Notes: generated from the sequence alone by a model not told the origin. Counted from the first letter of the stretch, positions 24,446 to 34,070 are shown. The stretch is 64,000 nt of DNA from Yoonia maricola (GCF_002797915.1 NZ_PGTY01000002.1:651001-715000), one strand, 5' to 3'. Program-made: numbers and translations.

Positions 24446-26110
24446 ATGTTCCGCCTTTTTTTGACGACCAGCCTGATTGCGCTGGCTGCCCCCAGCTTTG
24501 CCGATACCTTCACCGCCGAAGCGCGTGTGGATACCGTGACGATCTATCCCGGACTGGCGACAGTCATGCGCCAAGTGACCTTGGATCTGCCGGCGGGCCA
24601 GCATGAGATTGTTGTGCCGGGGATGCCGGAGGGGCTGTCAACCGAAGGGCTGCGTTTGGCTGCACCGGCGGGCACGCAGGTGGGGACGGTCAACCTTGCC
24701 TTTGATCGTTTGCCGGTGACCGCTGATCAGAGTGGACCCGAGATTGAGGCCGCCCGTGACGCGGTAGAGCGGTTGGAGGCCGTGTTACGCGACCGTGATG
24801 CTGCGATTGCGCAGATCAGGCTGCGGGTGCAGGCGGCGGAAGAGCAGATTGCATTTTTGCAGAGCCTGTCACAGGCGAGCGCTGGCGAGGCTTTGACTGC
24901 GGCCTCTGTTACGGACATTCAGGCGCTGGCGCAGATGGTTGGCTCTGAAACCCTTGCCGTACGAGAGGCCGCCTTTGCCGCAGAGCAAGAGGCGAAAACC
25001 GCTGAGCTGGCCCGCGAGGATGACATTGAGGCGCTGCAGAATGCCCGTCAGGCGCTGGCTGCTTTGGTGGCCCCAGAGCAAGAGGGTGCCGTACTGACCT
25101 TTACCCTGGCGGTGGCCGAGGCGGGGGAGGTCACGGTTGATGTCAGTTCCGTGGAAGGGTTCGCCAATTGGTCGCCGGTCTATGACATGCGCTTGACCAC
25201 GGGCGATGAGGCTGCGTTGGACATTGATCGTGCTGTGGTCATCAGCCAGCAGACCGGGCAAGACTGGACCGATGTGCAGTTGATCTTATCGACGGCGCGT
25301 CCGGGTGAGCAGATTGGCCCGAGTGGTGTTTGGGCGCCGTTGCGCCGAATTATCTCTGAGGATGAATTGGAACGCGAACGCGGTGTGGCCGCGATGGCCG
25401 ATGGCGTGCAAATGCTATCACGTTCGATCGCCGAGAGCCCTGCCCTCGAGGCTGCGGCGGTACCGATGCCTGTCACAGCGCAGGCTGATTTCAGCGGGGC
25501 CACCGTGACATATGTTTATCCGGGCCGCGTGGATATCCGCAACGGGGTCGAGGATTTGCGGCTGCCGCTTGATACGCTGAATTTCGAGGCCGATGTCTGG
25601 GCCGAGGCGGTGCCGAGCCGGGACCAGATCGCCTACCGTATGGCGGAATTCACCAATGACACCGGCGAAGTGATGTTGCCGGGTCAAGCGCTGATCTTTG
25701 CAGATGGCACGATGATCGGGTTCAGCCAATTGCCACTGCTGGCGGCAGGGGGGGATATCGAGATGGGCTTTGGCCCGCTGGATGGTTTGCGCCTGACCCG
25801 TGCGATCCCGAATAAGACGACAGGCGATGTCGGTGTGTTTACCAGCGCCAACCAGTTAACCGAACAGGCTGTCATCAAGGTCGAGAACCTGACGGGGCAG
25901 GACTGGGCTGTGAAACTGCGCGATGCCATCCCCTATTCCGAGCAAGAGGATCTGGAAGTAGCGTTTGAGGCCACCCCAGCGGTAACACGCCGCAACCCTG
26001 ACGGGCTGCGCGGCATTTTGGAGTGGGATCTGGATATCGCCGCCGGCGACGCGCAGGAGGTGACGCTGGATTACACGCTGACTTGGCCCAATGGGTTTGT
26101 GTTGCGCTAG
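24446..26110 (+). CDS. DUF4139 domain-containing protein (mucoidy-inhibitor MuiA-like)
   Basis: The product has 554 residues. A signal peptide (MFRLFLTTSLIALAAPSFA) is followed by the N-terminal DUF4140 region (VDTVTIYPGLATVMRQVTLDLPAGQHEIVVPGMP), a long coiled coil at about 95-215, and the C-terminal DUF4139 beta domain, which includes GFANWSPVYDMRL, QQTGQDWTDVQLILSTARP, and a final VTLDYTLTWPNGF. The architecture matches MuiA-like envelope proteins whose function is not defined. AGGAG lies 9 nt before the ATG. It is likely periplasmic or surface-exposed. Confidence 0.85.
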   Translation: MFRLFLTTSLIALAAPSFADTFTAEARVDTVTIYPGLATVMRQVTLDLPAGQHEIVVPGMPEGLSTEGLRLAAPAGTQVGTVNLAFDRLPVTADQSGPEIEAARDAVERLEAVLRDRDAAIAQIRLRVQAAEEQIAFLQSLSQASAGEALTAASVTDIQALAQMVGSETLAVREAAFAAEQEAKTAELAREDDIEALQNARQALAALVAPEQEGAVLTFTLAVAEAGEVTVDVSSVEGFANWSPVYDMRLTTGDEAALDIDRAVVISQQTGQDWTDVQLILSTARPGEQIGPSGVWAPLRRIISEDELERERGVAAMADGVQMLSRSIAESPALEAAAVPMPVTAQADFSGATVTYVYPGRVDIRNGVEDLRLPLDTLNFEADVWAEAVPSRDQIAYRMAEFTNDTGEVMLPGQALIFADGTMIGFSQLPLLAAGGDIEMGFGPLDGLRLTRAIPNKTTGDVGVFTSANQLTEQAVIKVENLTGQDWAVKLRDAIPYSEQEDLEVAFEATPAVTRRNPDGLRGILEWDLDIAAGDAQEVTLDYTLTWPNGFVLR

Positions 26111-26134
26111 TGTCTACATTGAAAGACTTTACCG

Positions 26135-26157
26135 GTCAGCGTTCTAGGAACGCTGAC
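26135..26157. repeat. Perfect hairpin at the 3' end of the convergent pair
   Basis: GTCAGCGTTC (26135-26144) and GAACGCTGAC (26148-26157) are exact reverse complements around a 3-nt loop. It overlaps the last codons and stop of the minus-strand hydrolase and lies 25 nt after the DUF4139 stop. There is no T-run, so termination by it alone is uncertain. Confidence 0.6.
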
Positions 26158-26954
26158 ACGGCAGCCAGAACGAGGTCAGGCGCTTCCAGTTGAGGTAGGT
26201 GGCCTACGCCTGGCATCGTTTCAAAGCCCGCATCCGGCATCAGACCATGAAGGGCGCGTCCCCTGTCGAGCGGGATCCACGGGTCATCCTCGCCCCACAG
26301 AATCTGGACCGGGCAGCGCATGTCGCCAAAAAGTGGTTCGACCTCAGCAGTGTATTGTTCATCGGCCTGCGCGAACTGCCGGTAGAAGCTGACGCGACCA
26401 TTGTCTGTCAGCCATGGGCCCGCCAGTTCCGCAAAATCCTGTGGTGCGATGTCAGAGACCAACGCGCCTTTGATGTAGGCCCGCACGACCGCTTCATGGA
26501 TGTGGGGCGGCAGCCCGATGAAGGCATCCACATGCCGCCCGACGTGATCGAAGAACGCGGACCCCCATGGCCGCATTGCCACTACGTTCATCAGCACAAG
26601 CCGGTCGAACTCGCGGTCATGCAGCAGATGCGCCCGCAGCGTTGTGGCACCGCCAAAATCATGTGCAAGGATACTTGGACGGTCGAGACCCCACTGACCC
26701 AGCATGAAAGCAAAAATCTCGCCCTGAACATCAAGACCGGTGCGCTGATCTGCGTTCATTTTGGACTGTCCGTAGCCAGGCATGTCGTACCAGAAGACGG
26801 TGAACTGATCGGCTAAAGCGGGGATGATGCGGTGCCAGCTATAGGACGACCACGGCCAACCATGGGCCAGGACAAGCGGCGGTCCTGACCCTGCACGGCC
26901 CCAAGCGATAGTCCCTGCCGGGGTCAAAGAGGATTCATCCAATTTCCAGGTCAT
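26136..26954 (-). CDS. Alpha/beta hydrolase with Asp nucleophile (dehalogenase/epoxide hydrolase-like)
   Basis: The product has 272 residues. The elbow AHDFGG carries Asp99 instead of Ser, as in haloalkane/haloacetate dehalogenases and epoxide hydrolases. Other marks are AHGWPWSSYSWHRI near 30, WYDMPGYGQS near 55, WGEDDPWIP for the acid and GVGHLPQLEAP for the catalytic His. The exact substrate cannot be read from sequence. The cap domain includes GSAFFDHVGRHVDAF. It converges on the DUF4139 gene and is divergent from the broken membrane gene. Confidence 0.87.
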   Translation of the reverse strand: MTWKLDESSLTPAGTIAWGRAGSGPPLVLAHGWPWSSYSWHRIIPALADQFTVFWYDMPGYGQSKMNADQRTGLDVQGEIFAFMLGQWGLDRPSILAHDFGGATTLRAHLLHDREFDRLVLMNVVAMRPWGSAFFDHVGRHVDAFIGLPPHIHEAVVRAYIKGALVSDIAPQDFAELAGPWLTDNGRVSFYRQFAQADEQYTAEVEPLFGDMRCPVQILWGEDDPWIPLDRGRALHGLMPDAGFETMPGVGHLPQLEAPDLVLAAVSAFLER

Positions 26955-26989
26955 GTTGGCTGTCTACCCGATCCCGCTACCAGGACGAA

Positions 26990-27551
26990 GTGAAAGCTGA
27001 TCTATCGTGTTGTGCGGCTGACCTGTTCACAAGTTGGCCAGTGTCATCCTGTTGTTACAAAACTGTCACGAGGATTATCGCGCGCTCGCAAGACCACCTT
27101 ACGCTTCGCTACCGCGATTGGTCTTCCATTCTTTTGCTGGGCGGTCTGACCGTTACATTTTTTTTGCTCTGCTCTAAGCGTTTTAGTGTTGTTTGACGGG
27201 GAACTGATCCCGCTTTTAACGATGCTCGCGATGTCTGCTACGACCGGCGCAATGTTCTACTTTAACTACTGCGACGTAACGGTTCGGTTTGATCGCCGGG
27301 CGGATCAGATCAGTGTGACCCGCTGGTCGATGCGCGATCGCTCTGAGGAGCATTTTGCCTTATCCGACATGACCGACATCAGCTTTGAGACCGCATTTGA
27401 TAACGATGTCGGAAAGGTTGTCGTGAGTTTCATAGATGCAAGCGGACCAACCATGCTGGCCGCGCTGCGCCATCTGCCCATCAGGCGCCACGACGGTACG
27501 ATCAAGCTTTTGGTCAAAGATATGCGCGACTGGGCTGGTTTAGCGGCGTAA
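26990..27551 (+). pseudogene. Membrane protein gene split by a frameshift at an 8-T run
   Basis: Two frames that abut near 27180 look like halves of one protein. The upstream half ends in TVTRIIARSQDHLTLRYRDW plus a hydrophobic segment (ILLLGGLTVTFF), then reads into a stop at 27194. The downstream half (ELIPLLTMLAMSATTGAMFYFNY, then a DVTVRFDRRADQISVTRWSM domain) starts without a natural initiator. Removing one T from the run at 27158-27165 joins them smoothly (TFFCSALSVLVLFDGELIP). The product would have two membrane helices and a soluble beta domain of about 80 residues. Possible starts are GTG at 26990 or 27041. It may be a real mutation, slippage or a sequencing error. Confidence 0.65.
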
Positions 27552-27563
27552 CCCGCATGCAAA

Positions 27564-27585
27564 AAGGGCCCCACGTGGGGCCCTT
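27564..27585. terminator. Bidirectional terminator, perfect palindrome
   Basis: AAGGGCCCCAC and GTGGGGCCCTT form a perfect 22-bp palindrome between the plus-strand membrane gene (stop at 27551) and the minus-strand ETF-QO gene (stop at 27590). A run of A precedes it, giving a T-run in the minus direction. Confidence 0.85.
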
Positions 27586-27589
27586 GGTC

Positions 27590-29239
27590 TTACATATTCG
27601 GATAGTTCGGACCGTCCCCGCCTTGTGGCACAGTCCAGGTGATGTTCTGGCTGGGGTCCTTGATATCGCAGGTTTTACAATGGACGCAGTTCTGGAAGTT
27701 GATCTGGAACTTTGTCTCAGCCCCTTCGCCAACGAATTCATAGACACCCGCCGGGCAGTAGCGCGCTGAGGGTCCCGCGTATTTCGCAAGGTTCACGCTG
27801 ACAGGCACATCGGGATCGGTCAGATGCAGGTGCGCGGGCTGGCTTTCTTCATGATTGGTAAAGCTGAACGCCACATTCGTTAGCCGGTCGAAAGAGAGCG
27901 TGCCGTCAGGCTTGGGATACTCGATTTCCTTATGCTTGCTGGCCTCTTCTGTCGCGTCGGCGTCGGATTTGCCATGCGACAGCGTGCCAAGGAACCCGTT
28001 CCCAAAGGTGTTCATCCACATGTCCATGCCGCCAATACCAAGAGAGGCGAGCAACCCATATCTGGACCAAAGCGGTTTGACGTTGCGCACTTTGCGAAGG
28101 TCTTCGCCGATCTCGCCTTTGCGCACGGCTGTGTCATAGCCATCCAGCAAATCGCCGCCGCGCCCGGCACTGATCGCCTCCATTGCGGCCTCAGCCGCTG
28201 CGATACCAGACAGCATGGCGTTGTGGTTGCCCTTGATGCGCGGCAGATTGACCATGCCCGCAGAACAGCCCAGCAATGCACCACCGGGGAATTCGAGTTG
28301 TGGCATCGACTGATACCCGCCCTCGGTGATCGCGCGCGCGCCATAGGCAACGCGTTTGCCACCTTTCAGCAATTCAGCAACCAACGGGTGATGCTTGAAT
28401 CGTTGAAACTCCATATAAGGGAAAACATGGGGGTTTTTGTAACCTAGGTGCACCACAAAACCAACGTAAACCTGATTATTATCAAGGTGATAGATAAAGG
28501 ACCCGCCGCCGGACTTGCTTTCACTCAATGGCCAGCCGGATGTGTGCGTGACGGTGCCTTCGCTGTGCTTTTCTGGGTCAATCTCCCAGATTTCTTTCAT
28601 GCCAAGGCCGTATTTCTGTACGTCGGATTTGGCCGCAAGATCGTATTTCGCAATCACTTGCTTGGAGAGTGATCCGCGCACGCCTTCGCCCAGGAAGACA
28701 TATTTGCCGTGCAGTTCCATGCCGGGTTCATAGGACGGGCCGGGCTTGCCATCTGCGTTCTTGCCGAATTCACCTGCAACCACGCCTTTGACTTCGCCGT
28801 TTTCACCATAGACGAGTTCGGAACAAGCCATGCCGGGGAAGATTTCGACGCCCATCTCTTCGGCTTGTTCGGCCATCCAACGGCAGACGTTACCCATAGA
28901 GACGATGTAGTTGCCGTGGTTGTTCATCAAGGGTGGCATCACGATGTTGGGGATGCGCAGCTGTCCGGCTTCACCCAGCATGTAGAAATTATCTTCTTTG
29001 ACCGGCACGTTGAGCGGCGCACCCTTTTCTTTCCAATCGGGGATCAGCTTATTCAAACCAACGGGATCAAGCACTGCACCTGAGAGGATGTGCGCACCCA
29101 CTTCGGAACCCTTTTCAAGGACAACAACGTTCAGATCGGCGTCCAATTGCTTGAGCCGGATGGCAGCAGACAGACCTGCCGGGCCTGCACCGACGATCAC
29201 TACGTCGTATTCCATTGCTTCGCGTTCAATCTCGGCCAT
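27590..29239 (-). CDS. Electron-transfer flavoprotein-ubiquinone oxidoreductase
   Basis: ETF-QO is a membrane-associated FAD and 4Fe-4S enzyme that passes electrons from ETF to ubiquinone during fatty-acid and amino-acid oxidation. The product has 549 residues. It shows FAD-binding VVIVGAGPAGLSAAIRL near 14-30, GAHILSGAVLD, the ubiquinone-region helices, and the C-terminal cluster motif with CVHCKTCDIKDP plus the upstream YCPAGVYEF cysteine. The ATG at 29239 has AAAGGA upstream. It is monocistronic here, without etfAB next to it. Confidence 0.96.
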   Translation of the reverse strand: MAEIEREAMEYDVVIVGAGPAGLSAAIRLKQLDADLNVVVLEKGSEVGAHILSGAVLDPVGLNKLIPDWKEKGAPLNVPVKEDNFYMLGEAGQLRIPNIVMPPLMNNHGNYIVSMGNVCRWMAEQAEEMGVEIFPGMACSELVYGENGEVKGVVAGEFGKNADGKPGPSYEPGMELHGKYVFLGEGVRGSLSKQVIAKYDLAAKSDVQKYGLGMKEIWEIDPEKHSEGTVTHTSGWPLSESKSGGGSFIYHLDNNQVYVGFVVHLGYKNPHVFPYMEFQRFKHHPLVAELLKGGKRVAYGARAITEGGYQSMPQLEFPGGALLGCSAGMVNLPRIKGNHNAMLSGIAAAEAAMEAISAGRGGDLLDGYDTAVRKGEIGEDLRKVRNVKPLWSRYGLLASLGIGGMDMWMNTFGNGFLGTLSHGKSDADATEEASKHKEIEYPKPDGTLSFDRLTNVAFSFTNHEESQPAHLHLTDPDVPVSVNLAKYAGPSARYCPAGVYEFVGEGAETKFQINFQNCVHCKTCDIKDPSQNITWTVPQGGDGPNYPNM

Positions 29240-29442
29240 CGATCCATCCTTTAAACTCAGCGGGCGCTTACCCTTTCATTTAGGGTCGGCAACGGTTACC
29301 TCAAGGAGGATTAAGGGGCAATCAGGACACGACGTCAAAATCGGCGGACGCGACACCAAATCGCGGCGAAGCCTTGACTCGGGGCTACGCTAATAGACTA
29401 TGAAACTTCGATTTATACTTTTCCCCTTGGAGGGGCGTTACG

Positions 29443-29913
29443 ATGGACAAGATACCACTGACCCAAGCTGGCTTCGATAAGCTGGATGCAGAACTGAAGC
29501 ACCTGAAATCCGTGGAACGCCCGGCGATCATCCGCGCGATTGCAGAGGCGCGCGAGCATGGTGATCTGTCCGAGAATGCCGAGTATCATTCCGCCAAGGA
29601 AAAGCAGTCCTTTATTGAGGGGCGTGTGAAAGAGCTGGAAGGCGTGATTTCGCTGGCCGATGTCATCGACCCAAAGAAGCTGTCAGGCACGATCAAATTT
29701 GGCGCCACCGTCGCGTTGGTCGATGAAGATACAGATGAAGAAAAGACCTATCAGATTGTCGGCGAATATGAGGCCGATATTGAAAGCGGCAAGTTGAACA
29801 TGAAATCACCGTTGTCACGGGCCTTGATCGGCAAGGACGAAGGTGACAGCGTGGACGTGCGCACCCCCGGTGGCACGCGCAGTTACGAGATCTTGTCGAT
29901 TAGTTACAAATAG
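29443..29913 (+). CDS. greA: Transcription elongation factor GreA
   Basis: GreA rescues backtracked RNA polymerase by stimulating transcript cleavage. The product has 156 residues. It has the N-terminal coiled coil with the acidic tip ([24 protein letters not shown] near 35-60) and a C-terminal FKBP-like domain ending [20 protein letters not shown] lies upstream of the ATG. A TTGACT at 29374 with CTATGA 18 nt on may be its promoter. Confidence 0.96.
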   Translation: MDKIPLTQAGFDKLDAELKHLKSVERPAIIRAIAEAREHGDLSENAEYHSAKEKQSFIEGRVKELEGVISLADVIDPKKLSGTIKFGATVALVDEDTDEEKTYQIVGEYEADIESGKLNMKSPLSRALIGKDEGDSVDVRTPGGTRSYEILSISYK

Positions 29914-29927
29914 GACACGCGCGGGTT

Positions 29928-30878
29928 ATGGCGCAACAATCCAACACCAACCGGACCCGCGAGGCCGAAGGATTGACCCAAGGCGAGGCGATCGGTATCG
30001 CCATTGCGGTTGGCTGGATGGTGGTGATCGGCATCTTCTTTTGGTTGTCGATGTCGGGCCCGGCCCCTGACGAAGGCTTTGCACTTGGTCGCTGGGTTCT
30101 GGCGGTGATTGCTGTTTTCATTCCTGCCGGTTTGATCTGGATTGCGACATTGCTGGCCCGCACCGCGCGTCATTTGCGCGAAGATCTTTACCGCACGCAA
30201 GCGGAGGTGTCGCGCTTGAGCGGTGCTTTGGCAAAGCAGCAAACGGTGCCGACTTCGACCGGCGTGCAACCAACAGAGCCTGCGCAACCTTCCAGTTTCT
30301 CGTCCCGGCGCGAAGTGTCACGGTTGATTGTGCCGCGTGCCGCGCCGCAAGTCCCCGCGGACCAGCCTGCATTGGCGTTAGAGACCCCGCCTGAGGACAC
30401 AACCCCTCCGGTCGATCGACCTGACTTCATCATGGCGCTGAATTTCCCCGATGATGAAAACGACACCGAAGGCTTTGCGGCCCTGCGTCGCGCCTTGCGG
30501 GATCGTAGTGCGCGCAAGCTGGTACAGGCCAGTCAGGACGTGCTGACCCTGCTGTCGCAGGATGGCATTTATATGGATGATCTGCGCCCGGAACCTGCCC
30601 CTGCCGATTTATGGCGTAGTTTCGCCAAGGGCGCGCGGGGCAAGGCGGTGGATCGTTTGGGCGCGATCAAGGACCAGACTTACCTGTCACTGGTGAGCAC
30701 ACGCAGCCGCGAAGACACGATTTTTCGGGATTCGCTGCATCATTTCCTACGCTGCTTTGACCAGATGCTGGTCGGTTTTGAGGAACACGCCACGGATACC
30801 GATCTGTTGGAACTGGCTGAAACCCGCACCGCGCGGGCCTTTATGTTGCTGGGTCGGGCGACGGGAACATTTGACTGA
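29928..30878 (+). CDS. Hypothetical membrane-anchored protein
   Basis: The product has 316 residues. Two N-terminal transmembrane helices (about 22-43 and 55-76) are followed by a short coiled region (TARHLREDLYRTQAEVSRL), a Pro/Thr/Ser-rich linker (about 105-165), and a helical cytoplasmic domain (about 165-316, ALRRALRDRSARKLVQASQDVLTLLSQ, DSLHHFLRCFDQML). It lies 14 nt after greA and 3 nt before the AEC transporter, so it is probably in one transcript with both. No domain is recognised. Confidence 0.75.
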   Translation: MAQQSNTNRTREAEGLTQGEAIGIAIAVGWMVVIGIFFWLSMSGPAPDEGFALGRWVLAVIAVFIPAGLIWIATLLARTARHLREDLYRTQAEVSRLSGALAKQQTVPTSTGVQPTEPAQPSSFSSRREVSRLIVPRAAPQVPADQPALALETPPEDTTPPVDRPDFIMALNFPDDENDTEGFAALRRALRDRSARKLVQASQDVLTLLSQDGIYMDDLRPEPAPADLWRSFAKGARGKAVDRLGAIKDQTYLSLVSTRSREDTIFRDSLHHFLRCFDQMLVGFEEHATDTDLLELAETRTARAFMLLGRATGTFD

Positions 30879-30881
30879 CCC

Positions 30882-31811
30882 ATGCTGGAGATTTTCCTTC
30901 AGACGCTGCCTTTCTTCATGATCATCGCGCTGGGCTATGGCTCGGGTGTCACCAAGTTTTTCTCGGAAGAGGCGACGGCCTATCTGACGAAATTCGTCTT
31001 CTACTTTGCACTGTCGGCGATGCTGTTTCGGTTTTCGGCGAACCTGTCATTGGACGCGATCCTCGACTGGCAATTTGTCATGGCGTATCTGAGCGCGACC
31101 ACGGTTGTTTATCTTGTGGCTATGCGTGCGGCACGCCGCCGCTTGGTGCCGATGACCGAGGCCGCGGTCGAAGGGCAGTGTGCCGTGATTGGCAATGTCG
31201 GTTTCCTTGGCATCCCCATGCTGGTCCTGCTGCTGGGTGAAAGTGCAGTTGGTCCGGTGATGATGGTTCTGGCTGTTGATCTGATCGTCTTTGGCAGCTT
31301 GATTGTGATCCTGATCACCGGGTCGCGCGATGGCCGCATGTCGCCCAAAATCTTGTGGACCGTCGCAGTCGGTCTGATCAAGAACCCGATGATCGTCTCG
31401 ATCTCGCTCGGTTTGGTGGTATCTGCCAACAACATACCAATCCCCGGCCCGGTGAATGATTTCCTGAGCCTGCTGGGTGCGGCTGCGACCCCCGGTGCGC
31501 TCTTTGCGATCGGCGCGTCCTTGGCCAGTAAATCGGCCGAGCGTGTCGCGATTGCGGGCTGGCTGTCGTTCTGCAAACTGGTGCTGCATCCGGTGGCTGT
31601 TGCTGTCGCAGCACTCTTTATCTTTGACATTGATCCTTATGCCGCTGGCGTCATGATCGCCGCCGCTGCTTTGCCCGTTGCCGGCAACGTCTATATCCTC
31701 GCACAGCACTATGACGTCGCGCCGACGCGCGTGTCAGCTGCAATCCTGTTGTCGACCGCCGCGAGCGTTGTGACAGTGTCTTTGGTCATTGCATGGGTGA
31801 CAACCTTCTGA
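30882..31811 (+). CDS. AEC family transporter
   Basis: The product has 309 residues with about ten hydrophobic helices in two five-helix halves, as in the auxin-efflux-carrier fold. Typical stretches are FFMIIALGYGSGV at the start, GNVGFLGIPMLVLLLGE at mid-protein and ALPVAGNVYILAQHYDVAPTRVSAAILLST near the end. Family members move small organic anions such as malate or malonate across the inner membrane. The substrate here is unknown. Confidence 0.88.
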   Translation: MLEIFLQTLPFFMIIALGYGSGVTKFFSEEATAYLTKFVFYFALSAMLFRFSANLSLDAILDWQFVMAYLSATTVVYLVAMRAARRRLVPMTEAAVEGQCAVIGNVGFLGIPMLVLLLGESAVGPVMMVLAVDLIVFGSLIVILITGSRDGRMSPKILWTVAVGLIKNPMIVSISLGLVVSANNIPIPGPVNDFLSLLGAAATPGALFAIGASLASKSAERVAIAGWLSFCKLVLHPVAVAVAALFIFDIDPYAAGVMIAAAALPVAGNVYILAQHYDVAPTRVSAAILLSTAASVVTVSLVIAWVTTF

Positions 31812-31849
31812 ACCTGCGCTAGCCCTTGAGGAAACGAAAGGGTGCGCGC

Positions 31850-32677
31850 ATGGAAACGATCTCGGAAAATCGCTGTTATGGTGGGACGCAAGGGGTGTAT
31901 TCCCACGCCTCCAATGCCTGCAACTGTGACATGACCTTTGCTGTCTTCCTGCCGGAAGAGGCAGCACACGGCCCGGTGCCTGTGCTGTGGTTTCTATCCG
32001 GTCTGACTTGCACACATGAGAACGCGATGACGAAGGCGGGCGCGCAGGCTTGGGCCGCTGAACAAGGAATTGCGCTGGTCTATCCTGATACGTCCCCGCG
32101 TGGTGACGATGTGCCCAACGATGACGCCTATGATCTGGGCCAAGGCGCCGGTTTCTACATTGATGCGACCGAGGCCCCTTGGGACAGACATTTCAAGATG
32201 TGGACCTATGTGACGGATGAATTGCCTGCGTTGCTGGCTGAGAAGTTCCCGCTCGATATGTCACGTCAGTCGATCACAGGGCATTCGATGGGTGGCCATG
32301 GTGCATTGACGATGGCGATGGCTTTGCCGGGGCGGTTCAAGTCGGTGTCCGCGTTTGCCCCGATCTGTCATCCCACGGCGAGTGATTGGGGTCGCAAACA
32401 GTTTGCCGCCTACTGGGGGGATGAGGCGAATTGGGGCCCGCATGATGCGACATTGCTGATGCAGGGTGATGGGTTTGACGGACCGATTTTGATTGATACG
32501 GGCACCGACGATCAGTTTGGCGATCTGCTGGGAACCGAACATTTTGCGCAGGCAATGGCGGCCAAACGGCAAGAGGGCCAAATCCGATTGCAGAAGGGCT
32601 ATGACCATTCGTATTTCTTCATCGCGACCTTCATGGAGGATCACATAGGCTTCCATGCAGAGGCGTTATACGCGTGA
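31850..32677 (+). CDS. fghA: S-formylglutathione hydrolase
   Basis: This esterase-D-type serine hydrolase splits S-formylglutathione to formate and glutathione, the second step of glutathione-dependent formaldehyde oxidation. The product has 275 residues from the ATG at 31850 (GAAAGGG upstream). The nucleophile is Ser146 in GHSMGGHGA. Other marks are LWFLSGLTCTHENAMTKAGAQ and the catalytic end YDHSYFFIATF. The first-step enzyme, adhC, is 14 kb away rather than adjacent. It overlaps the next gene by 4 nt. Confidence 0.95.
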   Translation: METISENRCYGGTQGVYSHASNACNCDMTFAVFLPEEAAHGPVPVLWFLSGLTCTHENAMTKAGAQAWAAEQGIALVYPDTSPRGDDVPNDDAYDLGQGAGFYIDATEAPWDRHFKMWTYVTDELPALLAEKFPLDMSRQSITGHSMGGHGALTMAMALPGRFKSVSAFAPICHPTASDWGRKQFAAYWGDEANWGPHDATLLMQGDGFDGPILIDTGTDDQFGDLLGTEHFAQAMAAKRQEGQIRLQKGYDHSYFFIATFMEDHIGFHAEALYA

Positions 32678-33120
32678 TTTATGTCGACGCCGACGCCTGC
32701 CCGGTGAAAGCCGAGGTGGAACGGGTCGGCACGCGGCATAAGCTGAAGATGTTTGTGGTGTCCAATGGGGGTATTCGGCCCTCGACCAATCCGTTTATTG
32801 AGACGGTTGTGGTGCCGGATGGCCCCGACGTCGCCGATATGTGGATCGCGGATCGCGCGACCAAGGGTGATGTCGTGATAACAGGGGATATTCCGCTGGC
32901 AGCACGCTGCATCGAGAACGGGGCACTGGTGATCAAGCACAATGGCGAGGCGTTGACACAGGCGAATATCGGTAATGTGCTGGCCACCCGTGATCTGATG
33001 GCCGATATGCGGGCGGCTGATCCGTTCCGACAGGGCGGCGGCAAGCCGTTCAGCAAAGCAGACCGGGCACGGTTTCTGGATGGGCTGGAACGGGCCGTGC
33101 GCGCGGCGGCGCGGTTGTGA
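32674..33120 (+). CDS. YaiI/YqxD family protein (DUF188)
   Basis: The product has 148 residues and starts at a GTG overlapping the fghA stop (GTGA). The sequence MIYVDADACPVKAEVERV, with IADRATKGDVVITGDIPLAARCIENGA, is diagnostic for DUF188, a PIN-like fold with clustered acidic residues suggesting a nuclease. No biological role is established. It is coupled on both sides by 4-nt overlaps. Confidence 0.9.
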   Translation: MIYVDADACPVKAEVERVGTRHKLKMFVVSNGGIRPSTNPFIETVVVPDGPDVADMWIADRATKGDVVITGDIPLAARCIENGALVIKHNGEALTQANIGNVLATRDLMADMRAADPFRQGGGKPFSKADRARFLDGLERAVRAAARL

Positions 33121-34070
33121 CGCAGATGTCGAACGCCAAGCTGGGCGCGCTTTGCGCGACCATCTCGGTTGTTTTCTTCTCGGTCAATGATGTGGCAATC
33201 AAGTTCCTCAGTGGCGGCTATGCGCTGCATCAGGTCGTGTTGATCCGGTCGGTGATTGGGCTGCTGATCATTGTCGCAGTGATTGCGCCGCTGACCACCG
33301 GATGGGGGATTGCGCGCACCAAAAAGCTGAGAATGCATATGCTGCGCGGGCTTTGCGTGGTTTTCGCCAATATGACCTTCTTTCTGGGGCTGGCGGCTAT
33401 GTCTTTGGCAGATGCGGTGGCGATCTTTTTCATCAGTCCCTTGGTGATCACCTTGTTTTCGGTGCTTTTCCTGGGCGAAGTTGTCGGCCCAAGACGCTGG
33501 GCAGCAATTGCCGTGGGATTTATCGGCATCCTCGTCATGATGCGCCCGGGAACGGACGCGTTTCAGGTGGCCTCAGTCCTGCCTTTGGCAGCGGCTTTCT
33601 GCTACGCGGGCATTCACATCATCACCCGGCGGATTGGCGGGACCGAGAGTGCGGCGACCATGGCGTTCTACATCCAGATTATGTTCATCATCGTCGGTGT
33701 CTCCTTTGGGCTGATCGTGGGTGATGGCCGCTTTGGCGATCAGTCCGATCCGTCCCTTGCATTCCTTTTCCGGGCGTGGAGCTGGCCGGTGCCTGCCGAC
33801 TATCCCGTCTTCCTGATCATCGGGATCGGTATCGCTGTGGCGGGCTATCTCATCTCTCAGGCCTATCGTGTGGCCGAAGCCTCTTATGTGGCGCCGTTTG
33901 AGTATCTGGCACTGCCCATGTCCGTGGTCTGGGGCATGGTGGTTTTTGATGAATTTCCAGGGGGTTGGGACTATTTCGGGATGGCACTCATCCTTGGTGC
34001 CGGGCTTTTCACGGTCTGGCGCGAGGCGCAGACGAAACCGGTTGCTTTACAGCGGCCCCTGCGGCGCTAG
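33117..34070 (+). CDS. DMT superfamily (EamA) transporter
   Basis: The product has 317 residues with ten predicted helices in two EamA repeats (about 10-145 and 155-305). The first repeat ends near GPRRWAAIAVGFIGILVMMRPG, the hallmark EamA hairpin. The second ends near DYFGMALILGAGLFTVWRE. The GTG at 33117 overlaps the previous stop by 4 nt. ATG at 33126 is an alternative. It is an inner-membrane exporter or importer of unknown small metabolites. Confidence 0.9.
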   Translation: MTQMSNAKLGALCATISVVFFSVNDVAIKFLSGGYALHQVVLIRSVIGLLIIVAVIAPLTTGWGIARTKKLRMHMLRGLCVVFANMTFFLGLAAMSLADAVAIFFISPLVITLFSVLFLGEVVGPRRWAAIAVGFIGILVMMRPGTDAFQVASVLPLAAAFCYAGIHIITRRIGGTESAATMAFYIQIMFIIVGVSFGLIVGDGRFGDQSDPSLAFLFRAWSWPVPADYPVFLIIGIGIAVAGYLISQAYRVAEASYVAPFEYLALPMSVVWGMVVFDEFPGGWDYFGMALILGAGLFTVWREAQTKPVALQRPLRR

